A stretch of 35,544 nucleotides of DNA, from the NCBI RefSeq assembly GCF_003696215.1, contig NZ_RFFG01000084.1:1-35544 (forward strand), in the 5' to 3' direction. A program made the position numbers and the translations under genes. Below, in pieces: positions 32,301 to 35,544 of the stretch (positions are counted from its first letter, which is position 1; each line of letters opens with the position of its first letter). Under the pieces are notes generated by a model. The model did not search any database, had not been told where the DNA came from, and saw only the letters and a list, made by a program, of their open reading frames with translations. Source of the DNA: Actinomadura harenae. GTDB taxonomy: Bacteria > Actinomycetota > Actinomycetes > Streptosporangiales > Streptosporangiaceae.

Positions 32301-33739
32301 GACGGCGGCTGCCCGTGAACGTTCTGCTTCGGGACGGCGATGCCGGTGCTCGTGCGCGCGGTCGCGCGCGTGCGCTCGGGTCCGATGATGCCCGCGACGA
32401 TCGCGTTCGGCGTCGGGAACCCGCGCGGGCGCGCGGGCATGCCCCCGGCGAGGCGGCACCACGCGAGGTCGAGCTCGTACATCGCGGCGAGCAACGCGTC
32501 CGCGCCCTCCCCGGACGCGGCGACCGCCGACCGCAGCGGCTCGGCGAGGGCCAGGTCGTCCGGCCAGAGCCGGCGCAGCGGATGCCCGGGAGTGTTCATC
32601 ACGGCCTGCACCGTGTACCGGATCTCCGGGTCCAGCCACGGGACGATCGAGGACGCGACGTCCTCGCGCACGACGGCGAGGTCGGCGGCGAGCAGCGCGG
32701 CGGCGACCATGCGCGGCTCGATGTAGGACGGGTCGGACGCGTCGCCCGTGATGCCCGCGACGGCCTCGGCGAACGTGTAGAACGCGTGCCGGAAGCTGTC
32801 GCCCGGCGAGCTCTCGGTGCGCAGCGCGGGCACCAGGTGCGGCGGGCAGCGCGTCAGCCACTGCTGGACGATCGCCTCGTCCCCGTAGGGAAGCGCGCCG
32901 TAGTCGACGGTCGGGTTGCCGAGCGTCGCGCCCGCCATCGCGAGCAGCGCGTCCGCGCGCGCCTGGAAGCGCGGGTCGTCGCGCAGCGCGCTGGCCGTCG
33001 CCCAGATCGTCCGCAGGACGACGACGGCGGAGTCGACGCGCCCGGCGCGCAGCCGCTCGGCGTACAGGCCGACGAGCTGCGACAGCGGGGGCGGGGTGAG
33101 CCAGCGCGGGCCGTCCACGTCGATCAGCGGGGTCGCCCGGTGGCGCGCCCACAGTCCGGCCATCTGGGAGTCGTGGCGGGCGTCGAACGCGGGCGCGGCC
33201 GCGCACCACAGCATGACGCCCCAGGTGGCGACGACCGTGGACGGCGTCCGCGCGGTGAAGATCTTGCCGTCGTGCGGGTACTCCGCGGGCGCCAGCGCGG
33301 CGGCGGAGGCGAGGGTGCTGCGCATCCGCGCGGTCAGCTCGGGCGCGAGCCCGCGCCGGACGAACGTCAGCGACGGCGACGGGTCGTAGGAGAAGTCGGG
33401 CCCGGCGGGCACGACGTGCGGCGGGAGCTGCGGCGCCTGCCCGCCCGCGTACTGCGCGGGGCGCGCCCCGGCGCGGACGGCGGGCGCGTGCGGCGGCGGG
33501 CACAGGTACCACTGGCCGTCGGACGGCTGGAGCCGGTACCAGCGGGCCCACGCGCCGAACAGCCACCACGTGCCGTCCGGGAGGACGAGCATGCGTCCCG
33601 CGATCGCGTGCTGACGCTGCTGGGGCGGCGCCGACCGCCACCACCCCGCGGCCACCATCGCCCTCGTGTCCCGCTCGGCCGCCGCGAACGGGTCCTGCCC
33701 GGGCGGCGGGCCGTTCCCTCGTCCCGGTCCCCACACCAC
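29393..33739 (-). CDS. Large AAA+ protein: degenerate AAA module plus CbxX/EccA-like module
   Basis: 1,448 residues. (1) N-terminal domain, about 1-465, helical with Trp-rich start, no family recognised. (2) Pro/Gln/Gly/Ala-rich linker, about 470-850, with the motif PPYxALGxxPSG twice (about 636 and 725). (3) AAA module, about 870-1170, whose Walker A reads GAPHTGQRR near 943, lacking the Lys-Ser/Thr. (4) C-terminal CbxX/CfqX-type AAA module, about 1195-1448, with Walker A GPHGTGKS near 1229 and a Walker B-like LLVQES where DE is expected. The last part resembles EccA, the cytosolic ATPase of ESX systems, and SpoVK. GTG 33739 has TACGAT 6 nt upstream and no SD, so it is probably leaderless. 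A T7SS role is inference only. Confidence 0.9.
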   Translation of the reverse strand: MVWGPGRGNGPPPGQDPFAAAERDTRAMVAAGWWRSAPPQQRQHAIAGRMLVLPDGTWWLFGAWARWYRLQPSDGQWYLCPPPHAPAVRAGARPAQYAGGQAPQLPPHVVPAGPDFSYDPSPSLTFVRRGLAPELTARMRSTLASAAALAPAEYPHDGKIFTARTPSTVVATWGVMLWCAAAPAFDARHDSQMAGLWARHRATPLIDVDGPRWLTPPPLSQLVGLYAERLRAGRVDSAVVVLRTIWATASALRDDPRFQARADALLAMAGATLGNPTVDYGALPYGDEAIVQQWLTRCPPHLVPALRTESSPGDSFRHAFYTFAEAVAGITGDASDPSYIEPRMVAAALLAADLAVVREDVASSIVPWLDPEIRYTVQAVMNTPGHPLRRLWPDDLALAEPLRSAVAASGEGADALLAAMYELDLAWCRLAGGMPARPRGFPTPNAIVAGIIGPERTRATARTSTGIAVPKQNVHGQPPSPFGLAVQPAQPGQPPQPPQSPYAPPGGPGMPGASGGPSGPGEAPQPLGQPPVPGGFGPPAVPGYPPQDAAQGAFGQPGVPGQAVQPPAQPYAQPYAQPHVQPPANQDQPFVQPPAQADRAFAQPAQPAQPAPSADPQFGAPAPHVPKPSTAKDEQQESFAPPYTALGFQPSGGGMVPSANQPPIQAPSQPPGRPPGRFAPPNAGPGAGAPAAFNQYGPPVTPPHDLEEATKPDGGPPRDEQNAAHHPPYAALGYAPSGSAPPAQPPVPSYEQGMPQPSGYPDGPAGHPGAPVQAPGMGRPEPIDPHGTRFDEPAAFQQQAPPVVPPQPGKPPPSRTRVLGPDDTGAAGTPPGAAGPPPQKADPPGTRVMSGTMIGGFDFDFEQTPSPERPVHEIPPPSDRTERRVLERYGIGFVSGAQDAAELLDGVREQAEAFNAVLTAGDDSTRVDDASGIRRGVPSVLLVGAPHTGQRRLARLIALTLAEAGLGDKTIRAHDADDVRESGSGSASGAPPKTMVDGVAPPTAADLMKQVLAQRGPAILFERLDAALFAASDAAAIASAVRRARRDPAADTALVATCEPSAYKRMLTDHPRLVETFRVYRLPDLADPENRMTLLHLLADERRVTVGGVALETAREDLGRLRGPGDLVNARLVETYLDTACQRHLERAGASRDRLVLDPQDFHGIAEGLEPALRPPGDIDGYLRQLDALRGLDDVKNTVHELVEDARVAADRARYGVTEHRPLHLLLSGPHGTGKSTVAGLVGGIFAALGLLGSGHVVACRPVHLTGRDGHDTEARVRGMVEQALGGVLLVQESHLLDRVPEVVDELRSVLRRDGHRLLVVCAGPPDGLHPFLAANPDFYAEFGQVIEFEPLGDRELVGLFQSYAERDLYMLDEELRVELLSRFEQMRGDPSFGYARTVRELFEGTIARQAARLAGADVDASTVARLTVNDLPESSLEQMMGGLHEGY

Positions 33740-33745
33740 GTGGTC

Positions 33746-33751
33746 ATCGTA
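33746..33751 (-). promoter_or_regulatory. -10 box for the AAA+ gene
   Basis: TACGAT 6 nt before the GTG start, with TTGGTG 15 nt further upstream as a poor -35. Implies a leaderless transcript. Confidence 0.45.
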
Positions 33752-33852
33752 GCCGTGTCAAGGAAGCACCAACCCTGCCGGATCGCACCGGCCGCAATTC
33801 ACCACGAACGGCGCATCGGATCGTGGACGTGGCCGCCGGTCGCTCCGCGTCA

Positions 33853-34374
33853 TCACCGCCAGGTCGCGCGCGCGTGCCTCTTGGCCTTTTCCATGTACAC
33901 GTCCGGTGTGTACCGCAGGACGGCGCGGTCGTCGTCGGTGAGCTCGCGGACGACCTTTCCCGGCGTCCCCGCGACGAGCACGCCGGACGGGATCTTCTTG
34001 CCCGGCGGGACGAGCGCGCCCGCGGCGATGAGCGTGTTCGCGCCGATCCGCGCGCCGTTCAGGACGATCGCGCCGATGCCGATGAGCGACCCCGTCTCCA
34101 CGTGGGCGCCGTGCACCATCGCCTTGTGCCCGAGGCTGACCCGGTCCTCCAGGACGGCGGGCATGCCCGGGTCGGCGTGCAGGCAGCTCAGGTCCTGGAT
34201 GTTGCATTCGTCCCCGACGACGATCTCCTCGTCCTCGCCGCGCAGGACCGAGCCGTACCAGACGCTCGCCGCGCGGCCGAGCCGGACGCGTCCGACCACG
34301 ACCGCGCCGGGGGCGATCCACGCGTCCGGGTGGATCTCGGGCCTGTCGTCGTCCAGCGCACCCACGTAGTTCAT
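33853..34374 (-). CDS. Gamma-class carbonic anhydrase family protein
   Basis: 173 residues forming a left-handed beta-helix of hexapeptide repeats (PDAWIAPGAVVVGRVRLG..., SLIGIGAIVLNGARIG). Zinc-ligand histidines H66 (CLHADPG), H83 and H88 (LGHKAMVHGA) are all present, so catalysis or metal binding is possible; the family also includes PaaY/YrdA-like proteins of uncertain activity. A short C-terminal helix follows. ATG 34374 has TACCAT 7 nt upstream and no SD, so it looks leaderless. The 113 nt between it and the AAA+ gene hold that gene's promoter only. Confidence 0.93.
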   Translation of the reverse strand: MNYVGALDDDRPEIHPDAWIAPGAVVVGRVRLGRAASVWYGSVLRGEDEEIVVGDECNIQDLSCLHADPGMPAVLEDRVSLGHKAMVHGAHVETGSLIGIGAIVLNGARIGANTLIAAGALVPPGKKIPSGVLVAGTPGKVVRELTDDDRAVLRYTPDVYMEKAKRHARATWR

Positions 34375-34627
34375 GCGGCCGATGGTAGGACGGAGGGGCC
34401 GGGCGGGAGGCGCGCGCCCCGGTGCCGAGGCCGCGATATATACGGTGATTGGATAGTTTGTCTTCCTGGCTCAGGTTAAGAAACGGCAGCGAGAACGGCA
34501 TTCCGGTTGCGCGAATGGGGTGGACCGGACAACAGTCGATGCCGAGTTCATGCAACCGAACGTCCTTGAGCCGTCCCTGATCCCGCAAGGGGTGATCATC
34601 ACCCCCCGCCACGACCCCCAAGGCATC
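34375..34627. other. Divergent intergenic region gamma-CA / DivIVA gene
   Basis: Holds the -10 box of the carbonic anhydrase gene (ATGGTA at 34382-34387, read leftward) and an AT-rich patch (34436-34460, with GATATATA and GGATAGT) that is the likely promoter of the rightward gene. From about 34520 the rightward frame is open and moderately coding-like. Confidence 0.5.
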
Positions 34628-35544
34628 ATGAGCAACGACGCGGAAATCCTGCCGAACCTCCTCCGGGAGGAATCCTTCGAGATCGTCATGCGCGGCTACA
34701 ACCGCCGCCAGGTCGACGAGTTCATCGCCCGCAGCCAGAACCAGATCCGCGAGCTCGAGGCACGGCTCGCCCGCGCCCTCGACGACGTCGAGCGCACCCG
34801 CCGGGAGATGGCCGAGGTCCGGGAGGCCCGCAAGCCCACCGGCGACGACCTGTCCGACCGGCTCCGGCAGATCATCAACCTCGCCGAGGACGAGGCGAAG
34901 GACAAGATGGCCGACGCCGAGGCCAAGGGCGCCCAGATCCGCAAGGACGCCGAGCACGAGTCCAAGCGGATCGTGGACGACGCCCGCGGGCACGCCGACC
35001 GCGACCTCGCGCACGCGCGGGAGAAGGCCGAGCAGGTGCTCGCCGCCGCCAAGAAGGAGTCCGAGAACGTCCTGACGGCCGCCAAGCAGGAGGCCGAGCA
35101 GACGGTGACGAGCGCGCGCCTCGAGGCCGAGCGCACCCTCACCTCCGCCGAGCGCCGCGCCAACGTCATCAACGAGGGCGCCACCCAGCGGCTGAACCAC
35201 CTCACCAAGAACCACACGCAGGCGCTGCAGCGGCTGACCGAGATCTCCGAGACGCTGCACCGGCTGCTCACCGCCGAGAACGAGGCGGGCCCGCTGGAGC
35301 GGATGGTCGAGGACGCCGTCCGGGCCCCGGCCGCGCGCAAGCGCCCGGCCCCGCCCCAGCAGCAGGCCCCGCTCCCGAACCCGCCGCAGCCGCCCGTCCC
35401 GGCCGTGTCACAGGCCACGTCCGCGTCCCCGTCCCCGTCCTCCTCACAGGCCCCCGCGCCCGCCGCCCCGCCGGAGCCGGTCGTCGCCAAGCCCGTGTCC
35501 GCCAAGCCGGTGTCCGCCATCCCGCGGACGCCTCCGCCGCCGGC
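34628..35544 (+). CDS. DivIVA-domain coiled-coil protein (partial)
   Basis: At least 305 residues, cut by the right edge. An N-terminal DivIVA-type motif (FEIVMRGYNRRQVDEFIAR, about residues 17-35) precedes a long coiled coil (about 36-230) with repeated A/E/K heptads (KDAEHESKRIVDDARGHAD) and a Pro/Ser/Ala-rich tail with a KPVSA repeat. Such proteins bind membranes at poles or septa and scaffold growth or division. ATG 34628 has AAGG upstream; in-frame starts at 34550 (ATG) and 34520 (GTG) would add 26 or 36 residues and their codons are fairly G/C-rich at third positions, so the start is open. It is not the classical Wag31 in the ftsZ cluster; it is one of the accessory actinobacterial paralogs. 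Confidence 0.9.
   Translation, partial: MSNDAEILPNLLREESFEIVMRGYNRRQVDEFIARSQNQIRELEARLARALDDVERTRREMAEVREARKPTGDDLSDRLRQIINLAEDEAKDKMADAEAKGAQIRKDAEHESKRIVDDARGHADRDLAHAREKAEQVLAAAKKESENVLTAAKQEAEQTVTSARLEAERTLTSAERRANVINEGATQRLNHLTKNHTQALQRLTEISETLHRLLTAENEAGPLERMVEDAVRAPAARKRPAPPQQQAPLPNPPQPPVPAVSQATSASPSPSSSQAPAPAAPPEPVVAKPVSAKPVSAIPRTPPPP

Overview
The window is very GC-rich DNA with dense GTG/ATG starts and strong G/C preference at third codon positions. It carries a mycothiol synthase, an ESX-type type VII secretion (T7SS) core and an orphan GlnR regulator, which together point to an actinomycete. The combination of genes and the EccC architecture best fit the Thermomonosporaceae (Actinomadura/Thermomonospora-like). 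The family assignment is inference.

Region 1 (1-11,340) is a T7SS locus. A leftward substrate operon encodes two WXG100 proteins, a 193-residue helical ESX-type protein and a WXG-like protein with a Gly/Pro/Asn-rich tail that runs off the left edge. Next come leftward eccD-eccB, a divergent rightward eccC with three FtsK-type ATPase modules, and a convergent leftward mycP protease. No eccE is visible. One ~400 bp stretch of eccC has foreign-looking codon use.

Region 2 (11,470-16,000), all leftward, is sulfur/redox and envelope stress. It holds an LmeA-like DUF2993 protein, an ECF sigma factor (SigL type) overlapping its zinc-finger anti-sigma factor, a membrane thioredoxin, DUF4395, a two-domain thiosulfate sulfurtransferase and DUF1416 (SseC). 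Two terminator hairpins close it. A SigL-like promoter lies in front of the sigma gene.

Region 3 (16,000-18,901) has a MoaD/ThiS-like protein divergent from glnR (nitrogen regulator, TTG start, structured leader), a DUF4190/MmpS-like membrane protein and a higBA-type toxin-antitoxin pair.

Region 4 (18,990-28,530) is phosphate uptake: leftward pstS-pstC-pstA-pstB behind two consecutive 11-nt PHO boxes, a secreted 5'-nucleotidase and a low-affinity PiT transporter with its DUF47 partner. A proline iminopeptidase and mycothiol synthase (mshD) lie between.

Region 5 (28,530-35,544) holds a GC-rich repeat tract, a 62-residue conserved-looking protein, a 1,448-residue protein with a degenerate and an intact AAA+ module (the latter CbxX/EccA-like), a gamma-class carbonic anhydrase, and a DivIVA-domain coiled-coil protein cut by the right edge.

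Several genes (higB, the AAA+ gene, mshD, the carbonic anhydrase, probably the nucleotidase and sigL) have a -10-like hexamer about 6-9 nt before the start and no ribosome-binding site, so they look leaderless. No tRNA, rRNA, CRISPR array or insertion sequence was seen.
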